Shown: positions 26,301 through 33,993, counted from the first letter of the stretch. The stretch is DNA of 34,245 bases from Paracoccaceae bacterium (GCA_026417295.1 JAOADN010000023.1:1-34245); one strand, 5' to 3'. Notes: generated by a model not told the origin, from the sequence alone. Program-made: numbers and translations.

Positions 26301-26978
26301 CTATTCGTCGCCGGGCACGCCGTAGGACGGCGCCGCGGCCGGGTCGAGCGCGCGGCGGACATAGTCCTCGGCCTGGGGCGCATAGACGGCCCAGGCGCGG
26401 GCCACCGCCTCGATCGGGCAGCCCTCGTCCAGCCAGTCGCAGCGCAGGTCGGCCCAGGGCCAGTCGAGCCGGTGGGCGATCCTGAGGCCGGCCGAATGGA
26501 CGGGCCCCGCCTCGCCGCCGGCGTCGCGCCCGGCGCGCAGGGCGGCGATCAGCCTGTCGCCGAAGGGGCCCCCGGCGGCGGCGAAGGCCGCGACCATGGC
26601 GGCCGGCACTCCGGGATCGGCAAGGAGGTTGCCGCCGGCCGCGCAGTCGCGCCCCTCGGCCTGCCCCCAGAGGCCGAGCACGCCGGCGCCGGTATGGATC
26701 GCCGTGCCGCCCCTCGCATCCACCGCGAGGATCTGGCGGAACCGGGCATGGGCGCGGCCGTCGATGACCGCCGCGACGGCGCGGGCGGCGCCCTCGCCCG
26801 CCGCCATGCGGTCGAGCACGAGGGGCCCGAGGGCAGGGTCGGTGACGTTCTGGCTGGCCACGGCCCCGACGCCGGCGCGCACATGCGCGCAGCGCGCCGC
26901 GACGGCAGGCGAGGAGGAGGAGATGACGATGCCGGTCATGCCGGTCGTGGCGCAGCGGGCGACGAGGGAGAAGGTCAT
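26301..26978 (-). CDS. DUF1028 family protein (Ntn-hydrolase-like)
   Basis: A 225-residue protein of the DUF1028 family, whose members are related in fold to Ntn hydrolases and often sit in amine or peptide catabolic operons; no reaction is established to my knowledge. Family text is clear: MTFSLVARCATTGMTGIVIS, VRAGVGAVASQNVTDPALG, FRQILAVDARGGTAIHTGAG, GRDCAAGGNLLADPGVPAAM and GGEAGPVHSAGLRI. An AAGGAG site lies 11 bases before the ATG. The 149-base space upstream, towards the Rid gene, is filled by an inverted pair of palindromic repeats. LysR follows 5 bases downstream. It could be an amidase or other hydrolase acting on a nitrogen-containing intermediate. Confidence 0.85.
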   Translation of the reverse strand: MTFSLVARCATTGMTGIVISSSSPAVAARCAHVRAGVGAVASQNVTDPALGPLVLDRMAAGEGAARAVAAVIDGRAHARFRQILAVDARGGTAIHTGAGVLGLWGQAEGRDCAAGGNLLADPGVPAAMVAAFAAAGGPFGDRLIAALRAGRDAGGEAGPVHSAGLRIAHRLDWPWADLRCDWLDEGCPIEAVARAWAVYAPQAEDYVRRALDPAAAPSYGVPGDE

Positions 26979-27005
26979 GGTGAGGATGGCTCCTTGCGGC
27001 GGGCC

Positions 27006-27057
27006 GGGGAGGCGCTGCCTCCCCGGACCCCTCCGGAGTACTTTTGCCAGGATGAAG
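27006..27057 (+). repeat. Palindromic repeat copy C
   Basis: The arms GGGGAGGC (27006-27013) and GCCTCCCC (27017-27024) differ from the other copies but remain perfectly complementary. The tail is GGACCCCTCCGGAGTACTTT followed by TGCCAGGATGAAG, ending at 27057. It faces copy D head to head across 13 bases. Confidence 0.85.
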
Positions 27058-27070
27058 GGGAAGGGCGGGT

Positions 27071-27122
27071 CTTCATCCTGGCCGAAATACTCTGCGGGGG
27101 TCCGGGGGTGCAAAACCCCCGG
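27071..27122 (-). repeat. Palindromic repeat copy D, inverted partner of copy C
   Basis: Read on the minus strand, CCGGGGG and CCCCCGG form the hairpin (27102-27122), followed by the tail ending CGGCCAGGATGAAG at 27071. It starts 6 bases after the Rid stop codon. With copy C it makes a 22-base inverted repeat (27036-27057 with 27071-27092) with three mismatches, so the operon transcript can form a long hairpin here. Confidence 0.85.
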
Positions 27123-27127
27123 CGCCT

Positions 27128-27541
27128 TCAGTCCGGGATGACGGCCGTCGCATCGATCTCGACCAGCCAGCCGGGGCGGGCGAGCGCGGTGACGACGACG
27201 CCCGTCGAGACGGGGTGCACGCCGCGGATGTACTCGCCCATCGTGCGGTAGACCGCCTCGCGGTGGCGCACGTCGGTGAGGTAGACGACGAGCTTGCACA
27301 GGTGCTCCATACGGCCGCCGCATTCCTCGATCAGCTGGCGGATGTTCTGCATCACCTTGTGGGTCTGTTCGACCGGATCGTGGCTGGCGATGTCGCGCGC
27401 GGTGTCGAGATCCTGCGGGCACTGGCCGCGCAGGAAGATCGTCGTGCCGCGGGCGACGACGGCCTGGGCGAGGTCGTTGTCGAGGCGCTGCTCGGGATAG
27501 GTGTCGCGGGTGTTGAACTTGCGGTGGCGGAGATGGGCCAT
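27128..27541 (-). CDS. Rid (YjgF/YER057c/UK114) family protein
   Basis: A 137-residue protein of the Rid family, trimeric enamine/imine deaminases that clear reactive intermediates made by PLP or flavin enzymes. The family's key arginine is present (R122 in ALARPGWLVEIDATAV, with E129 following), which favours an active deaminase rather than an inactive paralogue. Other family text is TIFLRGQCPQDLDT, DPVEQTHKVMQNIRQLIEEC and LCKLVVYLTDVRHREAVYRT. It begins 15 bases after the flavin monooxygenase gene, so both are in one operon. Its likely job is hydrolysis of an imine or enamine produced by the flavin enzymes of the operon. The ribosome site is weak. Confidence 0.9.
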   Translation of the reverse strand: MAHLRHRKFNTRDTYPEQRLDNDLAQAVVARGTTIFLRGQCPQDLDTARDIASHDPVEQTHKVMQNIRQLIEECGGRMEHLCKLVVYLTDVRHREAVYRTMGEYIRGVHPVSTGVVVTALARPGWLVEIDATAVIPD

Positions 27542-27556
27542 GGCTGGGGATCCCGT

Positions 27557-28831
27557 TCAGGCGGAGGCGGGGGAGGATTCGCGGCGGGGCGCGGGGGAAT
27601 AGGCGAGGTAGGCACGGCACTTGCCGATCTGGTCGGCGATGAACTTCGCGTCGTGCCAGACGCCCCAGAGGAAGGACGAGCCGCGGCGCGTCTGCCAGGG
27701 CAGGCCGAGGAAGTAGACGCCGGGTTCGGAGGAGATGCCGCGCTGGTGGCGGGGCGTGCCGTCGGGGTGGAAGGCGTCGACCTGGAGCCAGCCGAAGTCG
27801 AGTGCGAAGCCGGTCGCCCAGAGGATCGACGTGACCCCGGCGGCCGCGAGGTCGAGGGCGAGGACGGGGCGGGTCACGCAGTCGGGATCGGGCGGGATGA
27901 CGCGCGCCGCGGGCTCGGGCGGCAGGTCCATGCCGTTGCGGGCGGCCCAGGCATCGGCCTCGTCGAGAAGGGCGAGATAGTCCGCGTCGCCCCGGGCGAG
28001 GTTCGCCGCGAGGTCGGGGGCGAAGTGCATGATGCCGTCGCGGAACGCCGCCGTGCGCCCCACGAGCACCATGCCGCGCCGGGCGAAGCGGCGGAAGTCG
28101 ACGGTCTGGCCGCCATAGGCGCCGCTGACGGCGATGGTGACATGTTCGGTCGTCGGCGGCGCCTCGATGTCCCACTTGCCGAGGACGCCGAGCCACCAGA
28201 CGAAGTCGCGCCCGCGATAGGCGCGGGGCGGCCGGCCGTGCGGGCCGACGGAGAGGTAGACGCGGCGCCCGGCACGCAGGAGCTCGTCGGCGATCTGCGC
28301 GCCCGACGAGCCGCAGCCGACGACCAGCACCGCGCCGGGGGGAAGCTGGGCGGGATTGCGGTAGGCCGCTGAATGGATCTGCACGAGGCCCGCCCCGTCG
28401 GGGACGATGGGCGGGATCAGCGGCTTCTGGAACGGGCCGGTCGCTGCCACGACATGCTGCGCCTCGATCGGGCCGGCGGTGGTTTCGGCGCGGAAGCCGG
28501 GCCGGCCCTCGAGCCGGCGGAGGGATTTCACCTCGACCCCCGTGCGGATCGGCGCGCCGATGCGGCGGGCATAGTCGACGAGGTAGTCGGCGACGGCCTC
28601 CTTCGGGGCGAAGGCGTCGGGGTCGCCGGCGAATTCGAGGCCGGGGAAGCGGTCATGCCAGGCCGGGCCGTTGGCGACGAGGGAATCCCAGCGCTCGGAC
28701 CGCCAGCGTTCGGCGATGCGGCCGCGTTCGAGGACGAGATGGGCGATCGAGCGCTGCCCGAGATGTTCGCTGATCGCGATGCCGGCCTGCCCCCCGCCGA
28801 CGACTAGAACCTCGGTCTGCTCGACGGCCAT
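27557..28831 (-). CDS. Flavin-containing monooxygenase (CzcO/FMO-like)
   Basis: A 424-residue FAD/NAD(P)H flavoprotein and the first gene of the five-gene operon. The FAD site is VLVVGGGQAGIAISEHLGQR and the NADPH site is AVLVVGCGSSGAQIADELLR. Between them is WDSLVANGPAWHDRFPG, typical of CzcO-like monooxygenases. The C-terminal ATGF-type block is SILWATGFALDFGWLQVD. GGGAGG lies 7 bases before the ATG. The enzyme should add oxygen to a nitrogen, sulfur or carbonyl group of a small molecule. The pairing with a Rid protein and a TMADH-like enzyme suggests N-oxidation of an amine. About 207 bases upstream separate it from iolG and should hold the operon promoter, but no clear -35/-10 pair was found. 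Confidence 0.88.
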   Translation of the reverse strand: MAVEQTEVLVVGGGQAGIAISEHLGQRSIAHLVLERGRIAERWRSERWDSLVANGPAWHDRFPGLEFAGDPDAFAPKEAVADYLVDYARRIGAPIRTGVEVKSLRRLEGRPGFRAETTAGPIEAQHVVAATGPFQKPLIPPIVPDGAGLVQIHSAAYRNPAQLPPGAVLVVGCGSSGAQIADELLRAGRRVYLSVGPHGRPPRAYRGRDFVWWLGVLGKWDIEAPPTTEHVTIAVSGAYGGQTVDFRRFARRGMVLVGRTAAFRDGIMHFAPDLAANLARGDADYLALLDEADAWAARNGMDLPPEPAARVIPPDPDCVTRPVLALDLAAAGVTSILWATGFALDFGWLQVDAFHPDGTPRHQRGISSEPGVYFLGLPWQTRRGSSFLWGVWHDAKFIADQIGKCRAYLAYSPAPRRESSPASA

Positions 28832-28975
28832 GGCCCGCCCTCCCTTCGCCCCCGGCGGCAGCGAGCGGGCGGGCTGCGGCCCCGACGGGCCGTCCCTCCG
28901 CGGGAATCGCCCCGCGGCCGTCGCGCGCGGCAGGACTGTGGCCGATGGGCTGCTTCGATGAAAGCATGTTCTGCC

Positions 28976-29010
28976 GCAGCGGCGATAAGGAAGAACCTCA
29001 TCACCGCTGC
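28976..29010 (-). terminator. Probable terminator of the inositol operon
   Basis: On the plus strand the arms are GCAGCGGCGAT (28976-28986) and ATCACCGCTGC (29000-29010), an 11-bp stem with one wobble or mismatch depending on the strand and a 13-base loop. It lies 28 bases after the iolG stop on the minus strand. No T-run follows, so efficiency is uncertain. The rest of the 28832-29038 gap holds no recognisable gene. Confidence 0.5.
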
Positions 29011-29038
29011 GCGCGACGGCGGCGTCACAGGGGCGGCG

Positions 29039-30040
29039 TCAGGCCAGTTCGGAGACCCTGACGGTGCGGCCCTCGGCCACCGACTTCACGGCGCAGTCGG
29101 CCAGCAGCAGCGCGGCGAGGCCGTCCTCGCCCGAGGGCGAGGCCGGGCCCCCGCCCGAGAGCGTGGCGATGAAGGCCGCGATCTCGGCGGCATAGGCCTC
29201 GGTGTAGCGGGTCATGAAGAAGTCGTGCAGCGGCGGGCGGGTATAGCCCGCGGAAGTCGCCACCTCGATCGACACGGGGCGCTGGTTCTCGGCCGAGACC
29301 GCACCCCTGGACCCGTGCACCTCGATCCGCTGGTCGTAGCCGTAGGTGGCGCGGCGCGAATTGGTGATGACGCACTGGCGGCCCGAAGCGGTGGTCAGGA
29401 TGACGTTGACGCTGTCGAAGTCGCCCGCCTTGCCGATGGCCGGATCGACGAGGACCGAGGCCGTGGCGGTGACGGTCGCCACATCCTCGCCGAGCAGGAA
29501 GCGCGCCATGTCGAAGTCGTGGATCGTCATGTCGCGGAAGATCCCGCCCGAGCGCGCGATGTAGTCCATCGGCGGGGGGCCGGGGTCGCGCGAGGTGATC
29601 GTGACCATCTCGACGGCGCCGATCGTGCCCTTGTCGATCTCGGCCCGGACGGCGCGGAAATGGGGGTCGAACCGGCGGTTGAACCCCACCATGAGGGTGG
29701 CCCGCGTCTCGCGGACGACCTTGAGGCAGGCCTTCACGCGGTCGAGCGAGAGGTCGATCGGCTTCTCGCAGAAGACCGCCTTGCCGGCCCGCGCGAAGCG
29801 TTCGATGAGGTCGGCATGGGTATCGGTGGGCGTGCAGATCACCACCGCGTCGATGTCGCCGGCGGCGAGGATCGCCTCGACCGTGCGCACGGCGCAGCCA
29901 TACTGGTCGGCGATGGCCTGCGCCGCGGCCGGGACCGCGTCGGCGACGGCGACGAGGCTTGCGCCCGGGTCGCCCGTGACCGCCCTGGCATGAACCTTGC
30001 CGATGCGTCCCGCGCCCAGCAATCCGAATCGGACACTCAT
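29039..30040 (-). CDS. iolG: Inositol 2-dehydrogenase
   Basis: IolG oxidises myo-inositol to scyllo-inosose with NAD+, the first step of inositol catabolism. It has 333 residues (Gfo/Idh/MocA family). The Rossmann site is FGLLGAGRIGKVHARAV. Catalytic residues match B. subtilis IolG: K93 in CEKPIDL, D170 and H174 in FRDMTIHDFDMARFLLGEDV. AGGA lies about 5 bases before the ATG. It is the last gene of a five-gene operon, 32 bases after the ABC ATPase, and is followed by a hairpin. The iolI and IolR-like operator at the other end strengthen the call over other GFO/IDH sugar dehydrogenases. Confidence 0.92.
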   Translation of the reverse strand: MSVRFGLLGAGRIGKVHARAVTGDPGASLVAVADAVPAAAQAIADQYGCAVRTVEAILAAGDIDAVVICTPTDTHADLIERFARAGKAVFCEKPIDLSLDRVKACLKVVRETRATLMVGFNRRFDPHFRAVRAEIDKGTIGAVEMVTITSRDPGPPPMDYIARSGGIFRDMTIHDFDMARFLLGEDVATVTATASVLVDPAIGKAGDFDSVNVILTTASGRQCVITNSRRATYGYDQRIEVHGSRGAVSAENQRPVSIEVATSAGYTRPPLHDFFMTRYTEAYAAEIAAFIATLSGGGPASPSGEDGLAALLLADCAVKSVAEGRTVRVSELA

Positions 30041-30072
30041 CTTCTTCCTGCCCCTTTCAAACGGTCCGGCCG

Positions 30073-30843
30073 TCAGGCCGCACCCTCGTATTCCGGCGCC
30101 GTCTTGGCGCCCGTGATGTAGGAAACGACGTCCTCGCCCGAGGTCTCGGCCTTGTTGAGGTTGGCGACGATGCGCCCGCGGCGGAAGACGACGATGCGGT
30201 CGACGAGATCGAAGACCTGGCGCATGTTGTGGCTGATCAGGATCAGCGGCTCGCCGTTCGCCTTGAGCTGGCGGATGATGTTCTCGACCTGTGCGGTCTC
30301 CTGCACGCCGAGGGCGGCGGTGGGTTCGTCCATGATGATGAGCTTGGAGGCGAAGGTCGCCGTGCGGGCGATGGCCACGCACTGGCGCTGGCCGCCCGAC
30401 ATGTTGCGGATCGTGTTCGACAGGTTCGGGATCTTGACCGCCGTCCGCTTGAGGGCGGCCTCGGTCGCCGCACGCATCGCCTTGCGGTCGAGGATGGAGA
30501 AGGGGCCGAGGCGGAGCCAGAATTTCTCGCGCCCGAGGAAGAGGTTCGAGGGCACGTCGAGATCGTCGGCCAGAGCGAGGTTCTGGAACACCGTCTCGAT
30601 CCCGGCCTCGCGCGCCTCGAGCGGGCCGGCGAAATCGACCTCGCGCCCGTCGAACCAGATGCGGCCGGAGGTGCGCTGCTCGACCCCGGTGATCTGGCGC
30701 ACGAAGGTGGACTTGCCGGCGCCGTTGTCGCCCATGATGGCGACGTGCTCGCCCCGGCGGAGCTCGAAGTTGGCGTCCTGGAGCGCATGGACCCCGCCAT
30801 AGTGCTTGGTCAGGCCTTCGGTCCTGAGAATGACGTCGGACAT
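30073..30843 (-). CDS. ABC transporter ATP-binding protein, inositol/sugar importer
   Basis: A 256-residue single-domain ATPase. The Walker A is GDNGAGKST, the signature MSGGQRQCVAIARTATFASK, the Walker B LIIMDEPTAALGVQE, and the H-loop ISHNMRQV. Many sugar importers of the ribose class use a fused double ATPase. The single-domain form with a GDNGAGKS P-loop is the FrcA type of alphaproteobacteria and also occurs in inositol importers (IatA in Caulobacter is the functional counterpart, although some are double length). It lies 14 bases after the permease and 32 before iolG. Inositol is inferred from the operon context. Confidence 0.9.
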   Translation of the reverse strand: MSDVILRTEGLTKHYGGVHALQDANFELRRGEHVAIMGDNGAGKSTFVRQITGVEQRTSGRIWFDGREVDFAGPLEAREAGIETVFQNLALADDLDVPSNLFLGREKFWLRLGPFSILDRKAMRAATEAALKRTAVKIPNLSNTIRNMSGGQRQCVAIARTATFASKLIIMDEPTAALGVQETAQVENIIRQLKANGEPLILISHNMRQVFDLVDRIVVFRRGRIVANLNKAETSGEDVVSYITGAKTAPEYEGAA

Positions 30844-30857
30844 GGTTTCCCCCCCCC

Positions 30858-31973
30858 TCAGGCGCGGGCCGCGCGGCGGCGCTGGCGATACTGGTCGAGA
30901 ACGACGGCGCCGACGATGATCGCGCCCTTCACCATCTCCTGGTAGTAGGCGTCGAGCTGGATCGAGGTGAAGCCCGAGATGATGACCGAGAAGATCATCG
31001 CCCCGAGGACGGTCCCGACGATCGAGCCGCGCCCGCCGGAGAGCGAGACGCCGCCGATCACGGCCATGGCGATGGCGTCGAGTTCGTACATCACGCCCAT
31101 GCCGGCCTGGGCCGTGAGGTTCTTCGAGGTGAGCAGGATCGCGGCGACGGCGGCCAGCATCCCGGCGATGGTGTAGACCAGCACCTTGTGGCTGGCGACG
31201 TTGATGCCCGACATGCGCGCGGCATCCTCGTTCGAGCCGATGGCATAGCAGCGCTTGCCGTAGACGGTGTAGATCATGATGAGCTGGAACAGGATGGCCA
31301 GGGCGAAGAACACCACGGCGGGGTTCTGGCCGGGCCAGGAGACCAGCCCGAAGGTGAGCCGGCCGAGGAGATCGCCGTTGGCGAGGTTGGCATAGGCCTC
31401 GGTCGGGAAGGAGATCGGGTTGCCGTTCGACCACCATTTCGACACCCCGCGGGCCGAGACCATCATGCCGAGCGTGGCGATGAAGGGCGGGATCCGCGTA
31501 TAGGCGATGAGCATGCCGTTGATCAGGCCGGCGACGAGGCCGCAGGCAAGGCCGACCGCGATGGGCACGATGACGGGCAGGTCCATCGCCCAGTCGCCGA
31601 AGATCGCCTTGGGATTGGGGTTGCCGTTGACCATCGCTGTCTGGGCGAAGCTCATCGTGATCATCGCGGTGGCGCCGACGACCGAGCCCGAGGACAGGTC
31701 GATGCCGCCGAGGATGATGACCTGCGTCACGCCGATCGAGATGATGCCGACGATGGCGATCTGCAGCAGCATGATGTCGAGCCGCTGACGGTTGAATATG
31801 GCATCGACATTGTCGCGCATGTTGAACAGGAAGCTGCCGCCGTTCAGGCGGTTCAGCACCTCGAACACGACGATCAGCACGACGAGGGCGATGAACACGT
31901 TCACCTCGTTCGGCCAGGATCGCCTGGATGCGTCAAAGCTCAGCCCGCCGACGCCATGCGCACTTTCTGCCAC
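30858..31973 (-). CDS. ABC transporter permease, inositol/sugar importer
   Basis: A 371-residue inner-membrane subunit of the ribose/inositol class (BPD_transp_2). It starts with GTG at 31973, supported by GGGGAGGA 6 bases upstream. After a cytoplasmic N-terminus of about 22 residues come hydrophobic spans beginning EVNVFIALVVLIVVFEVLN. Family blocks are IGVTQVIILGGIDLSSGSVV, TRIPPFIATLGMMVSARGV, KRCYAIGSNEDAARMSGINV and YELDAIAMAVIGGVSLSGGR with GSIVGTVLGA. About nine to ten spans are visible. It corresponds in role to Caulobacter IatP. A strong hairpin lies in the 111-base gap to the binding-protein gene upstream in the operon. Confidence 0.92.
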   Translation of the reverse strand: MAESAHGVGGLSFDASRRSWPNEVNVFIALVVLIVVFEVLNRLNGGSFLFNMRDNVDAIFNRQRLDIMLLQIAIVGIISIGVTQVIILGGIDLSSGSVVGATAMITMSFAQTAMVNGNPNPKAIFGDWAMDLPVIVPIAVGLACGLVAGLINGMLIAYTRIPPFIATLGMMVSARGVSKWWSNGNPISFPTEAYANLANGDLLGRLTFGLVSWPGQNPAVVFFALAILFQLIMIYTVYGKRCYAIGSNEDAARMSGINVASHKVLVYTIAGMLAAVAAILLTSKNLTAQAGMGVMYELDAIAMAVIGGVSLSGGRGSIVGTVLGAMIFSVIISGFTSIQLDAYYQEMVKGAIIVGAVVLDQYRQRRRAARA

Positions 31974-32036
31974 GCCCGATCCTCCCCGTAGCTGCAGAGT
32001 CGTCCCCTTCCGATGGTGCCAGAAGCGGGACAGGAA

Positions 32037-32062
32037 GGGGAGGCGGCGGTGGCCGCCTCCCC
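32037..32062 (-). other. Intercistronic hairpin between binding protein and permease
   Basis: The arms GGGGAGGCGGC (32037-32047) and GCCGCCTCCCC (32052-32062) are perfectly complementary over 11 bp with a 4-base loop. It lies 22 bases after the binding-protein stop on the minus strand. With no T-run, it is better read as an mRNA-stabilising or attenuating element that lets the binding protein exceed the permease. Confidence 0.65.
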
Positions 32063-32084
32063 CGATGTCGGGAACAGGCCCCGA

Positions 32085-33026
32085 TCAGTTCTTCTGCATG
32101 TAGTTGGCCATGTTCTCGGGCGTCACGAGCTCGAAGGGGATGTAGACCTTCTGGTCCACCGCCTCGCCCTTGGCGAGCTTGACCGCCGCATCCAGCGCGC
32201 CGCCGCCCTGGGCCGCGGCGTTCTGGAACACGGTCACGTCGAGATCACCCGCCTGCATCGCGGCCAGCGCGTCCTGCGTGGCATCGACACCGCCGACCTG
32301 CACCGACTTCATGTCGATGCCGGCGGCCTTCATCGCCTGGATCGCGCCGATCGCCATCTCGTCGTTGTTGGCGATCACGCCGTCGAAGGGCTTGCCGGTC
32401 GAGAGCCAGTTGGTCATCAGGTTCTGCGCCTGGTCGCGCGACCAGTTCGCGGTCTGCTGGTCGATGACGTTGATCTTGACCTTGCACTTGCCGGCATTGA
32501 TCACGTCGTAGATGTCCTGCGTGCGCTGCACGGCGGCCTGGTTCGACAGTTCGCCCTGCATGACGTAGACGTTGACCTCGGTCTTGCCCTCGGCCGCCCA
32601 GTTGTCGCACATCTGGATGGTTTCGAGCGTGCCGGACTCGGCCTCGTTCGAGGCGACGAAGGCCTGGTTGTCGGGCAGCGTGTCGACGTTGATCGGCTGG
32701 CGGTTGACGTAGACGAGCGGAACGCCGGCAGCGGCGGCCGCGTCGGTCATCGCCTGGGTGGCCGAGGTGTCGACCGGGTTGACGATGATCGCGTCGACGC
32801 CCGAGGCGATGAAGTTGTTGATCTGGTCGAGCTGCTTGGCGACGTCGTTCTGGGCGTCCTCGATCTGCACCTTGAGCCCGGCCGCATCGGCCTGGGCCTG
32901 GATGCCGTTCCTGAGGACGGTCAGGAAGTTGTCGTCGAACAGCGCCATCGAGACGCCGATCCCGTCGGCCATCGCGGTGGTTCCCATCAGTCCGGCGAAG
33001 CCGGCGATCAGAAGGGTCTTTTTCAT
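32085..33026 (-). CDS. Periplasmic sugar/inositol-binding protein
   Basis: A 313-residue periplasmic protein of the ribose-binding (Peripla_BP_4) class. The signal peptide is MKKTLLIAGFAGLMGTTAMA, with cleavage before DGIGVSM. Fold markers are FDDNFLTVLRNGIQAQADAA, VEIDAQN-type text (IEDAQNDVAKQLDQINNFIA), GVDAIIVNPVDTSATQAM, VPLVYVNRQPI, and FDGVIANNDEMAIGAIQAMK followed by VQVGGVDATQDALAAM. GGAGGA lies 9 bases before the ATG. It is flanked on both sides by strong GC hairpins. Caulobacter IbpA (myo-inositol) is the likely functional counterpart; the ligand is inferred from iolG, iolI and the operator, not from binding residues. Confidence 0.91.
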   Translation of the reverse strand: MKKTLLIAGFAGLMGTTAMADGIGVSMALFDDNFLTVLRNGIQAQADAAGLKVQIEDAQNDVAKQLDQINNFIASGVDAIIVNPVDTSATQAMTDAAAAAGVPLVYVNRQPINVDTLPDNQAFVASNEAESGTLETIQMCDNWAAEGKTEVNVYVMQGELSNQAAVQRTQDIYDVINAGKCKVKINVIDQQTANWSRDQAQNLMTNWLSTGKPFDGVIANNDEMAIGAIQAMKAAGIDMKSVQVGGVDATQDALAAMQAGDLDVTVFQNAAAQGGGALDAAVKLAKGEAVDQKVYIPFELVTPENMANYMQKN

Positions 33027-33079
33027 TGTCGGTCTTCCTCCACTACCGGTGTCCGGCGGCACCGTTTCTCCCTGCCGGA

Positions 33080-33097
33080 GCGCCCCGGCCGGGGCGC
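33080..33097 (-). other. Intercistronic hairpin/palindrome between iolI and binding protein
   Basis: An 18-base perfect palindrome made of GCGCCCCGG and CCGGGGCGC lies 14 bases after the iolI stop. Because it has no loop, it may form a shorter stem in RNA or a DNA site. It belongs to the same pattern of GC hairpins flanking the binding-protein gene. Confidence 0.55.
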
Positions 33098-33111
33098 CTT
33101 TCCCTCCGCCT

Positions 33112-33930
33112 TCAGGCCGCCTCTGCGGCAAGCCCTGCGCGGATGAATTCCATCGATGCCTCGAGCGCGGCGGCGGGATCGGCCAGCGCGTGCACGCTTT
33201 CGGCGAAGGGCTCGAACGAGACCGGCCCGCGATAGCCCGCTGCGCGCAGCGCCGCGATCTGCGCGAGGTTGCCCAGGCGGTCATCGGCATCGACGAGGAC
33301 GCGGTGGCCGTCGCGCATGTCGGCGACCGCAAGGGTGGGGTCGGTGACGCCCGAGACATGGACGATGCCGGTATGGGCGGCGAAGATCGGCCCGCCGCCG
33401 GCCAGGTGATGGTGGAAGGTGTCGTGCACCAGGCGGAAACGGCCGGTGCCGCCCACCGCCTCGATCGCCTCGACCGCCTCGGCCTTGTGGCGCAGGGCGC
33501 AGATCTCGAAGCCGAGGGGTTCGACCATGCCGACGAGGCCGTGATCCTCGAGCATGGGCTTCAGGTCGGCCAGCGCCCGGCGCAGGACCGCCCGGCGGAA
33601 GCCTTCCTCCATCCCCCGGTTGTCGTTGCGGGGGATCAGGCTGACGGCCTCGGCCCCGCAGGCGACGGCGATCTTCATGAGCGCCAGGGCCTCGTCGGCC
33701 TTCGCCGGGGACCAGTCGTTGAACATCTTGACCTCGGCGAGCGCGAGGATGCGCAGGCCGCGCGCGGCCGCCGCATCGCGGATGGCCTCGGGCGGGCGGC
33801 CGTCGAAGAGCGGGCGGCCGAGATCGTTGCGGAACTCGACGCCGATGCAGCCGAGGCGCTGCGCAAGATCGAGAAAGGCGACCGCGTCGAGGCGCGGCGC
33901 CGCCATGTGGTTCAGTGCGAATACGGTCAT
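33112..33930 (-). CDS. iolI: 2-keto-myo-inositol isomerase-like TIM-barrel protein
   Basis: A 272-residue xylose-isomerase-like TIM barrel. Text similar to B. subtilis IolI runs through the protein: FLDLAQRLGCIGVEFRN, ILALAEVKMFND, MVEPLGFEICALRHKAEAVE, RFRLVHDTFHHHLAGG and GPVSFEPFAES. The four metal ligands known from IolI correspond to E137, D170, H191 and E240. IolI interconverts scyllo-inosose and 1-keto-D-chiro-inositol. Related IolE/MocC dehydratases share the fold, so the exact reaction is less certain than the family. The ATG at 33930 is preferred over one at 33993, because the latter lies in the operator. It is the first gene of the inositol operon. Confidence 0.8.
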   Translation of the reverse strand: MTVFALNHMAAPRLDAVAFLDLAQRLGCIGVEFRNDLGRPLFDGRPPEAIRDAAAARGLRILALAEVKMFNDWSPAKADEALALMKIAVACGAEAVSLIPRNDNRGMEEGFRRAVLRRALADLKPMLEDHGLVGMVEPLGFEICALRHKAEAVEAIEAVGGTGRFRLVHDTFHHHLAGGGPIFAAHTGIVHVSGVTDPTLAVADMRDGHRVLVDADDRLGNLAQIAALRAAGYRGPVSFEPFAESVHALADPAAALEASMEFIRAGLAAEAA

Positions 33931-33975
33931 TGGCCCCCCGGGGACGGCGCGCAGCGCCTGCGCCGCGCCGTCAGA

Positions 33976-33993
33976 ATGGAATTGATATTCCAT
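33976..33993. promoter_or_regulatory. IolR-like operator (GGAA-N6-TTCC)
   Basis: A perfect inverted repeat, ATGGAAT (33976-33982) and ATTCCAT (33987-33993), contains GGAA-N6-TTCC. This is the motif described for the inositol repressor IolR in Sinorhizobium. A second half site, ATTCCAT, lies at 34017-34023, 30 bases from the first and so about three helical turns away. It sits 46 bases before the iolI start and overlaps the candidate -10 box. Confidence 0.75.

Noticed and set aside
33931-33993. An upstream ATG at 33993 adding 21 residues to iolI
   Set aside because: It lies within the operator palindrome and has no ribosome site; the ATG at 33930 fits the family N-terminus.
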